Below, piece after piece: positions 1-6,359 of a DNA stretch of 6,359 nucleotides. Numbering within the stretch: the stretch's first letter is position 1; every line of letters starts with the position of its first letter. A program made the position numbers and the translations under genes. Below the pieces are notes generated by a model. The model was not told the origin of the DNA and searched no databases. It worked only from the letters and a program-made list of their open reading frames with translations. This DNA is from Lachnospiraceae bacterium (lineage in GTDB: Bacteria; Bacillota; Clostridia; Lachnospirales; Lachnospiraceae), in assembly GCA_020860745.1 (NCBI GenBank), contig JAJBTR010000213.1, positions 1-6,359 on the forward strand. Direction: 5' to 3'.

Positions 1-1236
1 GCGCAACAGGATGAGTTGGAACAGCAGGAAGCACTGATTGAGGAAGGCCACAGGCTTTCCGCAGGATATGATTACGACGCAGCCATTGAACTGATCCAAT
101 CCTACGACGGCTATGAAGACATTCCCGAAATGACCGACGCTATCGAGACCTATGAAACAGCGAAGGCTGCGGCTGTCAAATATGAAGACGTCACGGAGAT
201 TACACATATCTTTTATCACAGCCTGATTGTGGATACATCTCTGGCTTTTGACGGTGACAGTGAGGAAAACGGCTACAACGAGGTTATGGCAACCGTCGAT
301 GAGTTCAAGGCAATACTGCAGGAAATGTACGACAGGGGTTACGTTCTTGTCAGCATTCATGACATCGGCCATATCGAAATACAGGAGGACGGCAGCGAGA
401 AGATGGTTCCCGGCGAAATTTATCTGCCTGAGGGGAAAAAGCCTTACGTACTCTCTCAGGATGACGTCAGCTACTATCATTATATGGAGGATGACGGCTT
501 TGCCACTAAAATAGTGATCGGCGAAGATGGAACTCCCACCTGTGAATATGTGGAGGAGGACGGCACCGTCGTCTATGGCGACTACGATATGATTCCTCTG
601 GTGGATAGCTTTGTGGAGGAACATCCCGATGCGTCCTATCGGGGCGCCCGGGGCATCATCACTCTCACCGGCTATAACGGCATTCTGGGTTATCGCACGG
701 ATCCATCCTATCAGGGCAACGATGATGATCTGAGCAGCTGGAAGCAGGAATGGCTGGATGCACATCCGGATTTCGACTACGAGCAGGAGTGCGAAGAGGC
801 AAGTGCTGTCGCGGAAGCTCTGAAGGCGGATGACTGGGAGTTTGCCAGCCACAGCTATGGCCATCGCTATTACGGTCAGATTTCCGAGAGTGACTTTATC
901 TGGGATTCCAATTACTGGGAGGAAACAGTAGAACCTCTGATTGGCGAGACAGATATTATGATTTTTGCATTTGGAGACGATATCGGCGACTGGCAACCTT
1001 ATACCAGCGACAATTCGCGTTATCAGCACCTGAAAGAGCTGGGATTTGACTATTTCTGCAACGTGGATTCCGCCCAGTACTGGGTGCAGTTCGGGGATGA
1101 CTATCTGCGTCAGGGGCGCCGCAATATTGACGGGAACCGCATGTGGGAAGCTCTCTCCGGAGGAAAAGACCGGCTATCTGACCTGTTTGATGTCAAAGAG
1201 GTCTTTGATCCCGCCCGGCCTACACCGGTTGTATAG
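1..1236 (+). CDS. Divergent polysaccharide deacetylase-like (NodB-related) protein, 5' end missing
   Basis: The frame is open from base 1, so the true start lies upstream; the TTG at 16 is only an internal codon. 411 codons are visible, numbered here from base 1. Residues 1-60 are acidic and helical (YDYDAAIELI, MTDAIETYE) and look TPR-like. A NodB-like fold follows: a strand reading THIFYHSLIVD, a metal-site-like Asp pair in SQDDVSYY (D154, D155), and an H-x3-H motif in ASHSYGH (H284, H288). These fit the Asp-His-His zinc site of CE4 deacetylases. The fold is divergent: about 130 residues separate the Asp pair from the His pair, against about 50 in the next gene. The usual RPP-type motif is replaced by something like FAFGDDIGDW, and no C-terminal MHD-type His motif is evident. 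The substrate is unknown; an envelope glycan is likely from its neighbours. Any signal peptide or membrane anchor would lie off-window. Family membership is fairly sure, catalytic activity is not. Confidence 0.8.
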   Translation, partial: AQQDELEQQEALIEEGHRLSAGYDYDAAIELIQSYDGYEDIPEMTDAIETYETAKAAAVKYEDVTEITHIFYHSLIVDTSLAFDGDSEENGYNEVMATVDEFKAILQEMYDRGYVLVSIHDIGHIEIQEDGSEKMVPGEIYLPEGKKPYVLSQDDVSYYHYMEDDGFATKIVIGEDGTPTCEYVEEDGTVVYGDYDMIPLVDSFVEEHPDASYRGARGIITLTGYNGILGYRTDPSYQGNDDDLSSWKQEWLDAHPDFDYEQECEEASAVAEALKADDWEFASHSYGHRYYGQISESDFIWDSNYWEETVEPLIGETDIMIFAFGDDIGDWQPYTSDNSRYQHLKELGFDYFCNVDSAQYWVQFGDDYLRQGRRNIDGNRMWEALSGGKDRLSDLFDVKEVFDPARPTPVV

Positions 1237-1301
1237 TGAGAAAATTTACAGATACAGATAATAGCACAAAATATATATTATGGAAAGCAGGGGAGATAAA
1301 G
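1237..1301 (+). promoter_or_regulatory. AT-rich gap before gene 2, possible weak promoter
   Basis: This 65-nt gap is clearly richer in A and T than the flanking genes. It contains TTTACA at 1245-1250 and TATATT at 1274-1279 or TATTAT at 1276-1281. The distance from TTTACA to these -10-like boxes is 23-25 nt, longer than the usual 16-18, so no good sigma-A pair forms. No hairpin followed by a T run is visible, so I see no terminator after gene 1. It may be a promoter for gene 2 or simply an operon spacer. Confidence 0.25.
1289..1295 (+). promoter_or_regulatory. Ribosome binding site of gene 2
   Basis: AGGGGAG lies 6 nt before the ATG at 1302. It decides the start: the upstream in-frame GTG at 1236 would add 22 residues before an obvious signal peptide. 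A very similar GCAGGGGA-type site precedes the paralogous gene 4, which supports both starts. Confidence 0.85.
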
Positions 1302-3167
1302 ATGAGTTTGAAAAAGTGGTTGATTGGTATAGCAGCCGCAGTGTTGCTGTGTGGGACGACCATCCCGGCGATCGCGTCGGAGGCGGTCAATGAGATGGAT
1401 ACCTGTTCGGTGACGGATGAGGCGGATACGTTGGAGGACGGTGATACTGCTGCATATACCGTCACGGTTGCGTTGAGTCAGGGGAATCTTGCTATGTATT
1501 ATATGGGTCAGACGGCGGCGCTTACGGCGACAGTAACATCCTCAGATGCTCCGAATCAGCCAATGTCAGACGTAAGTGTCGCGTGGACAAGTTCTAATAC
1601 TTCTGCAGTCACTGTGAATGACAATGGCGAAGTGACAGCTGTCGGCAACGGAAATGCTGAGATCTCAGTCAGCGCAATTACAGTGGGTGGCAGCACCTAT
1701 CAGGTGACGGGATCTACAGGGGAAGAGGGCACAGGCACTGCGCCTGTTGTGACATCTGCGTCCTGTGCGGTAACGGTGAATCTGTACACCGGTTTTTATG
1801 AGACAGCGGAGAACAGTAAAACCGTCTACTACTATTACGATGAGGGCGTGCTGATGACAGACACTGTCCAGAACGGCAAAGCGTTTGGTGAGACTGCCTG
1901 GTGGTATGTCGATGCAAACGGCAGGGCGAGCAAGTCGTATACCGGATTTGCCGCGAATCAGAACGGCACCTGGTATCTGAATAGTGGTAAGGTGACTTTT
2001 AAAGAGAACTGTGTGATTCAGGATAAAACCGGTGCGATTGGGTCAAAAGGCATCTGGTACTATGTGACCGGCAGCAAGGTACAGTACAATTATACCGGTC
2101 TTGCAGACTATTCGAATGAGAATGGCTGGTGGTACATCAGAAACGGCAAGGTGGATTTCACAGCCAATACGGTAGCAAAAAATAAAAACGGCTGGTGGTA
2201 TGTGACAGGCGGAAAAGTGCAGTTTGGATTTACCGGTCTGGGAAATTATGGAAATGCGAACGGCTGGTGGTACATTAAAAACGGCAAGGTGGATTTTACA
2301 GTCAATACGGTAGCACAGAACAAAAACGGCTGGTGGTATGTTAAGGGCGGCAAGGTTCAGTTTGGTTATACCGGCATTGGAACCAACAGCAACGGAACCT
2401 GGTATATAGAAAACGGAAAAGTCAATTTTTCATATACAGGCTGGAAGACGATCAACGGTTCGAAATATTATATCGTGAATGGGCGTGTTTCTCTTGACGG
2501 AAGAATTATGTCGGGCGGGAACCTGTATTATTTCAATTCCTCCGGCGTGCTGACAAGAACCGTGTATGGAAATCAGAAGATGGTCGCGCTTACCTATGAC
2601 GACGGTCCATCCATATATACGGCAACGATTCTGGATACATTGGAAAAGTATAACAGTGCCGCAACATTTTTTGTGGTCGGCAGCCGGGTTAATACCTATG
2701 CTTCTACGGCGAAGCGTGCTTACAGCATGGGATGCCAGATCGGGAATCATACGTATAACCATACGATATTGACCAGTGTTTCAGCGTCGACAATCAGATC
2801 ACAGATCAGCAGGACAAATTCTGTTGTGAAGAGTGTAATCGGAGTGAACCCGACGGTGATGAGACCTCCGGGAGGCGGAGTGAATTCCACGGTAAAGAGT
2901 ACGGTCGGTATGCCGATTATCCTCTGGTCAGTGGATACGCTGGACTGGAAAACGAGGAATGCTTCTTCCACGATTAATGCCGTGCTGAACAAGGCGCAGG
3001 ATGGCGATATCATCCTTATGCATGATTTATACAGTGCGACGGCCACGGCTTCTCAGACGATTATTCCGTCTCTGGTGAACCGGGGATATCAGCTGGTGAC
3101 TGTAGAAGAGATGGAGCTGCTGAGAGGCGGTCTGGAAAATGGAGTGACGTACAGTTCATTTCGGTGA
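1302..3167 (+). CDS. Secreted NodB/CE4 polysaccharide (peptidoglycan) deacetylase with Ig-like domain and cell-wall-binding repeats
   Basis: 621 residues, complete. Residues 1-25 form a signal peptide (MSLKKW, hydrophobic core, cut likely after AIA). Residues 52-160 resemble a bacterial Ig-like Big2 domain (TATVTSSD, VAWTSSNTSAVTV, GEVTAVGNG, AEISV). Residues 161-420 hold about eleven aromatic repeats. Residues 427-607 are a NodB domain with all five CE4 motifs: TYDDGP (D433, D434), HTYNH (H483, H487), RPPGGG (R521), DTLDW (D545) and ILMHD (H574). In CE4 enzymes the second Asp and the two His bind the metal, and the first Asp and the late His act in catalysis. The likely reaction is N-deacetylation of GlcNAc (or MurNAc) in peptidoglycan or another surface glycan, outside the cell, with the repeats for attachment. 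Chitin or a biofilm glycan as substrate cannot be excluded. The protein shares its N-terminal half with gene 4 and its repeats with genes 3 and 4. It resembles PgdA-type enzymes in function, but the architecture differs, so no symbol is given. Confidence 0.93.
   Translation: MSLKKWLIGIAAAVLLCGTTIPAIASEAVNEMDTCSVTDEADTLEDGDTAAYTVTVALSQGNLAMYYMGQTAALTATVTSSDAPNQPMSDVSVAWTSSNTSAVTVNDNGEVTAVGNGNAEISVSAITVGGSTYQVTGSTGEEGTGTAPVVTSASCAVTVNLYTGFYETAENSKTVYYYYDEGVLMTDTVQNGKAFGETAWWYVDANGRASKSYTGFAANQNGTWYLNSGKVTFKENCVIQDKTGAIGSKGIWYYVTGSKVQYNYTGLADYSNENGWWYIRNGKVDFTANTVAKNKNGWWYVTGGKVQFGFTGLGNYGNANGWWYIKNGKVDFTVNTVAQNKNGWWYVKGGKVQFGYTGIGTNSNGTWYIENGKVNFSYTGWKTINGSKYYIVNGRVSLDGRIMSGGNLYYFNSSGVLTRTVYGNQKMVALTYDDGPSIYTATILDTLEKYNSAATFFVVGSRVNTYASTAKRAYSMGCQIGNHTYNHTILTSVSASTIRSQISRTNSVVKSVIGVNPTVMRPPGGGVNSTVKSTVGMPIILWSVDTLDWKTRNASSTINAVLNKAQDGDIILMHDLYSATATASQTIIPSLVNRGYQLVTVEEMELLRGGLENGVTYSSFR
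1782..2561 (+). repeat. Aromatic cell-wall-binding repeat array in gene 2 (about 11 units)
   Basis: Protein-level tandem repeats of about 20-28 residues, each with an aromatic cluster (WWY, TWY, YYY), a Gly-Lys turn (NGKV or GGKV) and often YTG. They belong to the broad choline/glucan/cell-wall-binding type (CW_binding_1-like). The central units alternate between WWYI-x-NGKVDFT-x-NTVA-x-NKNG and WWYV-x-GGKVQFG-x-TG, giving a higher-order period of about 46 residues. The block 2013-2228 (216 nt, 72 codons) recurs at 4932-5147 and 6143-6358. The ligand is unproven. Confidence 0.88.
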
Positions 3168-3205
3168 ACAGCCTGACTTGCAGTAAAGGCACAGATGAGG
3201 AAAGG

Positions 3206-3213
3206 AAAGAGGG
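3206..3213 (+). promoter_or_regulatory. Ribosome binding site of gene 3
   Basis: AAAGAGGG is followed by 8 nt and the ATG at 3222, which opens directly onto a typical signal peptide (MKGKKLL). An upstream in-frame ATG at 3195 has a weaker AAAGG at 3185-3189 and would add nine residues (MRKGKRVFC), also basic, so it is a possible but less likely start. Confidence 0.7.
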
Positions 3214-3221
3214 TTTTCTGT

Positions 3222-5351
3222 ATGAAAGGTAAGAAGTTGTTGGCATGTATTCTGGCAGTGACATTGATGGCAACCGGCGAGGCGTCAGTAAATGTGGCGA
3301 TGGCACAGGAAGTGCAAACTGAGGCGGCGTCCGTGAGTGAGGCTGCTGCGGATGGCACAGAAGCGCAGACTCAGAATGCAGCGGATGCCGGGGAAAGCGG
3401 TCAGAGCGCCGGTGATACGACAGAGACTGGTCAGAATGCAGACAGTTCGACAGAGGCTGGTCAGAGCGGAACAACTACGGATGGCATGACGGACGGAGGA
3501 CAGGCAGAGACAGCTTCGGACGGCACTGCTGCAGCTGCAGGGCAGGATGAGGCGGCTTCAGATGACACTGCTGCGGACGACGGGGAGGCAGAGACAGACG
3601 CGGATGAAATGTCGGATACCGCTGCTTCGGACGGCACCGAGTCTTCAGGAGGAAATGCCGCAGCCGTGAGTGAGGACGTGCCGGAAGAGGAAGCCACGAT
3701 AGATATAACAGCTGCGTCGGAGGCGGCGACGCTGGCTTATGCGTCCTATTCTTACAGTTATACTTATACTACATTGAACTTTTCCTCCACGGGAGGACAG
3801 ACAGCTGCGACTATACGCGACACGGCGGAGACGATTATCATTGCTAACGAGGGAAGTTATACTTCCGTGTCGGCAAATGATAACGGGGCGCTTTCCATCG
3901 GAAAGCTGCAGTGGCATGGCAGCAACGCGCTGATTCTGATGCGGCTGATTGTGGCGAAGGATAATACAACAGCCTACAATAAGCTGGGATCAACCCTGTA
4001 TAATGAGGTTATATCCTCTTCGACATCCTGGTCAAGCCGCACGCTAAGCTCCACAGAGGTCTCCTGTATCTCTGCACTGCTGGGGACAACCGCCGGAATG
4101 GCAATGCAGGACGCCCTGGCGGATTCATTTATTTCGGAATATCTGAATCACGGTTATGCGTTGGGACTGCGCAATGCCGCAGCCCTGGTATATTACGCGG
4201 ATATTGAAAACCAGTACGGCTATGGCAGCTCGACAAAGGGCGCGAAGGCCTGTGCAACCTTTGCTTCTAATGTTGCGGGTTCTATGAGCGCGGTCACGCT
4301 GAATGAACTCCATATCGCGGCAATCTGCTATATTTATTACAGATATTCGTCGGGAGGTTCTACCTATAATTCGACCTATACACCCAGACGGCACACAACT
4401 TACGGGAAAGTTTCCAGTCTGGGATGGACTTACTGCAGCAGCGGAGATTACCAGATCCCTTATGGTTCCGTCTGGAGTACAAATGTCGGGACAAAATGGC
4501 TGCAGAATGCGCTGAATCAATATCAGAATGCCGGTCTGACGGTGGATGGGGATTACGGCTCAGCGACGACAGCAGCGGTTAAGACATTTCAGTCGTCAAC
4601 AGGTCTGACAGTCGATGGGCAGGCCGGCGTGCAGACAGTCAGTATGCTGATCTATAAACTGTATTATGACATGGCTGTCAATGGTTCCTCATCAACAGGT
4701 TCCTCGTCGACCTCTGCGACGACGGACATTGTTTACAATTCTTCCACCGGGAAATGGGAATACACGGTAAACGGAGTGGCGGACACTTCCTATACCGGCG
4801 TAGCAAAAAACAGCAATGGCTGGTATTATGTGAAAAACGGCGTTGTTGATTTTTCTTATTACGGGTTTTCCACTAACAGCAACGGCTGGTGGTATCTGGA
4901 GGGCGGCAAGGTAACTTTCACGAAGAACAGCGTGATTCAGGATACGACAGGTGCGCTTGGGACGAAGGGAACCTGGTATTACGTGGTTGGAAGTAAGGTA
5001 CAGACCAGCTTTACGGGTCTGGCGAATTATTCGAATGCCAACGGCTGGTGGTATATCAAAAACGGCAAAGTGGATTTCACGAAAAATACCGTGGCAAAGA
5101 ATAAGAATGGCTGGTGGTATGTGACAGGCGGTAAGGTGCAGTTCGGTTACACCGGTCTGGCGAATTATGCCAATGAAAACGGCTGGTGGTACATCCAGAA
5201 TGGCAAGGTAAAGTTCACATATAACGGCATTGCGAAGAACAAAAACGGCTGGTGGTATGTCAAAGGCGGCAAGGTGATTTTCTCCTATACCGGGTATGTG
5301 ACGGTCGCCAGCGGAACGTATTATGTGAAAAACGGGAAAGTAAACCGTTAG
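3222..5351 (+). CDS. Secreted lysozyme-like hydrolase (putative) with PG_binding_1 domain and cell-wall-binding repeats
   Basis: 709 residues from ATG 3222. Residues 1-28 are a signal peptide (cut likely after AMA). Residues 29 to about 165 are a stalk rich in Ala, Thr, Asp, Glu, Gly, Ser and Gln, followed by a Tyr/Ser patch ([11 protein letters not shown]). Residues 195-415 are a globular domain with NEGSY (E210), NDNGALSIG (D220) and LQWH (Q230, W231), later AMQDALAD and DIENQYGYG. The pattern of an early Glu, then SIG and QW, recalls lysozyme-fold or chitosanase-like glycan hydrolases; this is inference, with E210 the candidate catalytic acid. Residues 420-482 match PG_binding_1: [35 protein letters not shown] Ser/Thr linker follows, and nine aromatic repeats (511-709) end the protein. 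The likely role is cutting peptidoglycan or a related aminoglycan outside the cell. Gene 2 lies 54 nt upstream and gene 4 32 nt downstream, with no terminator seen. Secretion and wall binding are well supported; the reaction is not. Confidence 0.9.
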   Translation: MKGKKLLACILAVTLMATGEASVNVAMAQEVQTEAASVSEAAADGTEAQTQNAADAGESGQSAGDTTETGQNADSSTEAGQSGTTTDGMTDGGQAETASDGTAAAAGQDEAASDDTAADDGEAETDADEMSDTAASDGTESSGGNAAAVSEDVPEEEATIDITAASEAATLAYASYSYSYTYTTLNFSSTGGQTAATIRDTAETIIIANEGSYTSVSANDNGALSIGKLQWHGSNALILMRLIVAKDNTTAYNKLGSTLYNEVISSSTSWSSRTLSSTEVSCISALLGTTAGMAMQDALADSFISEYLNHGYALGLRNAAALVYYADIENQYGYGSSTKGAKACATFASNVAGSMSAVTLNELHIAAICYIYYRYSSGGSTYNSTYTPRRHTTYGKVSSLGWTYCSSGDYQIPYGSVWSTNVGTKWLQNALNQYQNAGLTVDGDYGSATTAAVKTFQSSTGLTVDGQAGVQTVSMLIYKLYYDMAVNGSSSTGSSSTSATTDIVYNSSTGKWEYTVNGVADTSYTGVAKNSNGWYYVKNGVVDFSYYGFSTNSNGWWYLEGGKVTFTKNSVIQDTTGALGTKGTWYYVVGSKVQTSFTGLANYSNANGWWYIKNGKVDFTKNTVAKNKNGWWYVTGGKVQFGYTGLANYANENGWWYIQNGKVKFTYNGIAKNKNGWWYVKGGKVIFSYTGYVTVASGTYYVKNGKVNR
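3306..3770 (+). repeat. Low-complexity stalk region of gene 3
   Basis: Codes for a disordered acidic segment with degenerate short repeats around Gln: ESGQSAG, ETGQNAD, EAGQSG, DGGQAE, then Ala-Ser-Asp-Gly-Thr and Ala-Ala-Asp variants. It probably acts as a flexible spacer between the signal peptide and the enzyme domain. The minus strand stays open in places here because of the biased codons; I do not regard that as a gene. Confidence 0.7.
4752..5348 (+). repeat. Aromatic cell-wall-binding repeat array in gene 3 (9 units)
   Basis: Nine units of about 20-28 residues run to the very C-terminus, ending [11 protein letters not shown]. They include the longer unit with [13 protein letters not shown] and the alternating WWYI-NGKVDFT and WWYV-GGKVQFG forms. 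The 216-nt block 4932-5147 aligns without gaps to 2013-2228 in gene 2 (60 of 72 residues identical by eye) and to 6143-6358 in gene 4 (63 of 72). Here the array follows the enzyme domain, whereas in gene 2 it precedes it. Confidence 0.88.
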
Positions 5352-5367
5352 ATTTTTACGGTCAGGC

Positions 5368-5375
5368 AGGGGAAG
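5368..5375 (+). promoter_or_regulatory. Ribosome binding site of gene 4
   Basis: AGGGGAAG stands 8 nt before the ATG at 5384. Two other ATGs nearby (5379 and 5389) are in other frames: the first meets TGA after two codons, and the second does not give a signal peptide. The 32-nt gap after gene 3 shows no hairpin or T run, which fits read-through from gene 3. Confidence 0.8.
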
Positions 5376-5383
5376 TAAATGAG

Positions 5384-6359
5384 ATGAAATGGAAAAAATG
5401 GTGTGTGGGGCTGGCTGCTGCGGCTTTATTATGCGGAATAACCATTCCGGCAGCCGCGGATATCGCGGCGGAGCAAAATACGGAGATGGATTTGCCCGCG
5501 GATGAAGCGCTGGAGGAAAAAGATGAGGCGGATAAGCTTTCGGAGGGAGATTTTTCAACGACAATAGCATACTTTGTCGCTGTAAGCCCGGAAACTCCCG
5601 GAACCATGTATTATAAAGGGCAGACAGAGATACTTACGGCGACGGTAACATCCTCTGAGAATCCGGATCAGCCGATATCTGATGTGAGTGTTACATGGGT
5701 GAGTTCCAACACTTCCGTGGCTACTGTGAATGAGAACGGAGAAGTGACAGCAGTCAATGACGGAACTTCTGAGATCTCAGTCAGTGCAATTACCGTGGAT
5801 GGGACCACATATCAGGTGTCGGAGAGCGCTGAGGAAGAGAGTACTGAAGATGAGGATGCGGATACTGTAACTGTTGAGACATCCGGTTGCTGTGAAGTAA
5901 TCGTAAATCTGTACACCGGGTTTTATGAGACAACAGAGAATAATAAAACGGTCTACTACTATTATAGTAATGGCGTGCTGATGACAAACACTGTTCAGAA
6001 CGGTAAAGCTTTTGAAGGGAAGACGGCCTGGTGGTATGTCGATGAAAATGGTAAAGCAAGCAATACATACACCGGATTTGCGACGAATCAGAATGGCGTC
6101 TGGTATCTGGAAAGCGGTAAAGTAACATTTTGCAAAAACAGCGTGATTCAGGATAAAACCGGTGCAATCGGGACGAAAGGTACCTGGTGGTATGTGGTCG
6201 GCAGCAAGGTGCAGACCGGCTTTACAGGTCTGGCGGATTATGCCAATGAGAATGGCTGGTGGTATATCGAGAATGGTAAAGTTACGTTCACAAAAAATAC
6301 GGTGGCGAAGAATAAAAACGGCTGGTGGTATGTGACCGGCGGAAAAGTGCAGTTCGGTT
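5384..6359 (+). CDS. Secreted cell-wall-binding repeat protein, paralogue of gene 2, 3' end missing
   Basis: 325 codons are visible, with no stop before the window ends. The signal peptide (MKWKKW, core ALLCGITIP, cut likely after AAA, residue 25) closely matches that of gene 2 (VLLCGTTIP). An acidic linker follows, then a Big2-like Ig domain at about 63-174 with the same landmarks as gene 2: TATVTSSE, SSNTSVATV, GEVTAV, SEISVSAITV. Aromatic repeats begin at residue 176 (LYTGFYET), as in gene 2. Differences from gene 2 are a longer acidic segment before the Ig domain, an acidic insert (EEESTEDEDAD) at its end, and a Cys pair (GCCEV) where gene 2 has one Cys. By analogy a catalytic domain probably follows off-window, but it need not be a deacetylase. 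The gene looks intact as far as it goes and probably arose by duplication of gene 2 or a common ancestor. Confidence 0.9.
   Translation, partial: MKWKKWCVGLAAAALLCGITIPAAADIAAEQNTEMDLPADEALEEKDEADKLSEGDFSTTIAYFVAVSPETPGTMYYKGQTEILTATVTSSENPDQPISDVSVTWVSSNTSVATVNENGEVTAVNDGTSEISVSAITVDGTTYQVSESAEEESTEDEDADTVTVETSGCCEVIVNLYTGFYETTENNKTVYYYYSNGVLMTNTVQNGKAFEGKTAWWYVDENGKASNTYTGFATNQNGVWYLESGKVTFCKNSVIQDKTGAIGTKGTWWYVVGSKVQTGFTGLADYANENGWWYIENGKVTFTKNTVAKNKNGWWYVTGGKVQFG
5909..6358 (+). repeat. Aromatic cell-wall-binding repeat array in gene 4 (partial, at least 6 units)
   Basis: The order of units follows gene 2: a YYYYSNGVLMTNT unit, an AWWYVDENGKAS unit, a VWYLESGKVTF unit with the VIQDKTGAIGTKG extension, [16 protein letters not shown], then alternating WWYI and WWYV units. 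The array is cut by the window edge. The last 72 complete codons (6143-6358) match the shared block of genes 2 and 3. Confidence 0.85.

Noticed and set aside
1224..1240. ACCGGT palindrome at the end of gene 1 as a terminator stem
   Set aside because: It is only six bases long, lies in the coding region and is not followed by a T run.
1236..1301. In-frame GTG start for gene 2 at 1236, giving a 643-residue protein
   Set aside because: It would put 22 polar residues before a clear signal peptide, and the strong AGGGGAG site points to ATG 1302.
1341..1352. VLLC in the gene 2 signal peptide as a lipobox
   Set aside because: The residue before Cys is Leu rather than Gly, Ala or Ser, and AIA at residues 23-25 gives a normal cleavage site.
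2013..2420. Regular repeats suggesting a CRISPR array
   Set aside because: The repeats are in frame, diverged and protein-coding with conserved aromatic codons; there are no unique spacers between identical repeats.
3237..3248. LLAC in the gene 3 signal peptide as a lipoprotein lipobox
   Set aside because: The Cys is at residue 9, too near the N-terminus to follow a full hydrophobic core, and a better type I site (AMA) lies at residue 28.
3461..3697. Minus-strand Ser/Ala-rich open frame opposite the stalk
   Set aside because: Low-complexity translation caused by the biased codons of the stalk on the plus strand; no start context or family.
4692..5570. Long open frame on the minus strand (292 codons) opposite the gene 3 repeats
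   Set aside because: It lies antisense to a well-supported repeat array, has a repetitive Pro/Ile/Ala-rich translation mirroring the repeat codons, and lacks a domain. It is a shadow of the repeat composition.

Overview
The window holds four same-strand genes with very short gaps, all apparently encoding envelope or secreted proteins of a Gram-positive anaerobe. The best guess is a gut Clostridia, probably Lachnospiraceae. This rests on the aromatic cell-wall-binding repeats of the type [15 protein letters not shown], strong purine-rich ribosome binding sites, mid GC content, and the style of the first protein. The taxonomic call is inference from remembered family resemblance; no RNA or housekeeping gene is present to confirm it.

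Layout. (1) 1-1236: 3' part of a divergent polysaccharide-deacetylase-like (NodB-related) protein with an N-terminal helical, TPR-like stretch; its start lies off the window. (2) 1302-3167: a complete secreted protein with signal peptide, bacterial Ig-like (Big2-type) domain, about eleven aromatic cell-wall-binding repeats and a C-terminal canonical NodB/CE4 deacetylase domain. (3) 3222-5351: a complete secreted protein with signal peptide, a long low-complexity Ala/Thr/Asp/Gly/Ser stalk, a putative lysozyme-like hydrolase domain, a PG_binding_1-type domain and nine C-terminal aromatic repeats. (4) 5384-6359: the 5' part of a paralogue of gene 2 (signal peptide, Ig-like domain, repeats). It runs off the window before any catalytic domain is reached.

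How they fit together. Genes 2, 3 and 4 share a nearly identical aromatic-repeat module, including a 216-nt block present three times without indels. In gene 2 this module carries a deacetylase and in gene 3 a putative glycan hydrolase. Gaps of 65, 54 and 32 nt without a recognisable terminator suggest co-transcription of a wall-modification cluster, although an AT-rich gap before gene 2 could hold its own promoter. The most plausible picture is a locus that binds the cell wall or an extracellular glycan through a common repeat module and modifies or cuts it with different enzyme heads. I see no RNA gene, mobile element, CRISPR array or phage gene. No stretch over 300 bases lacks a gene.
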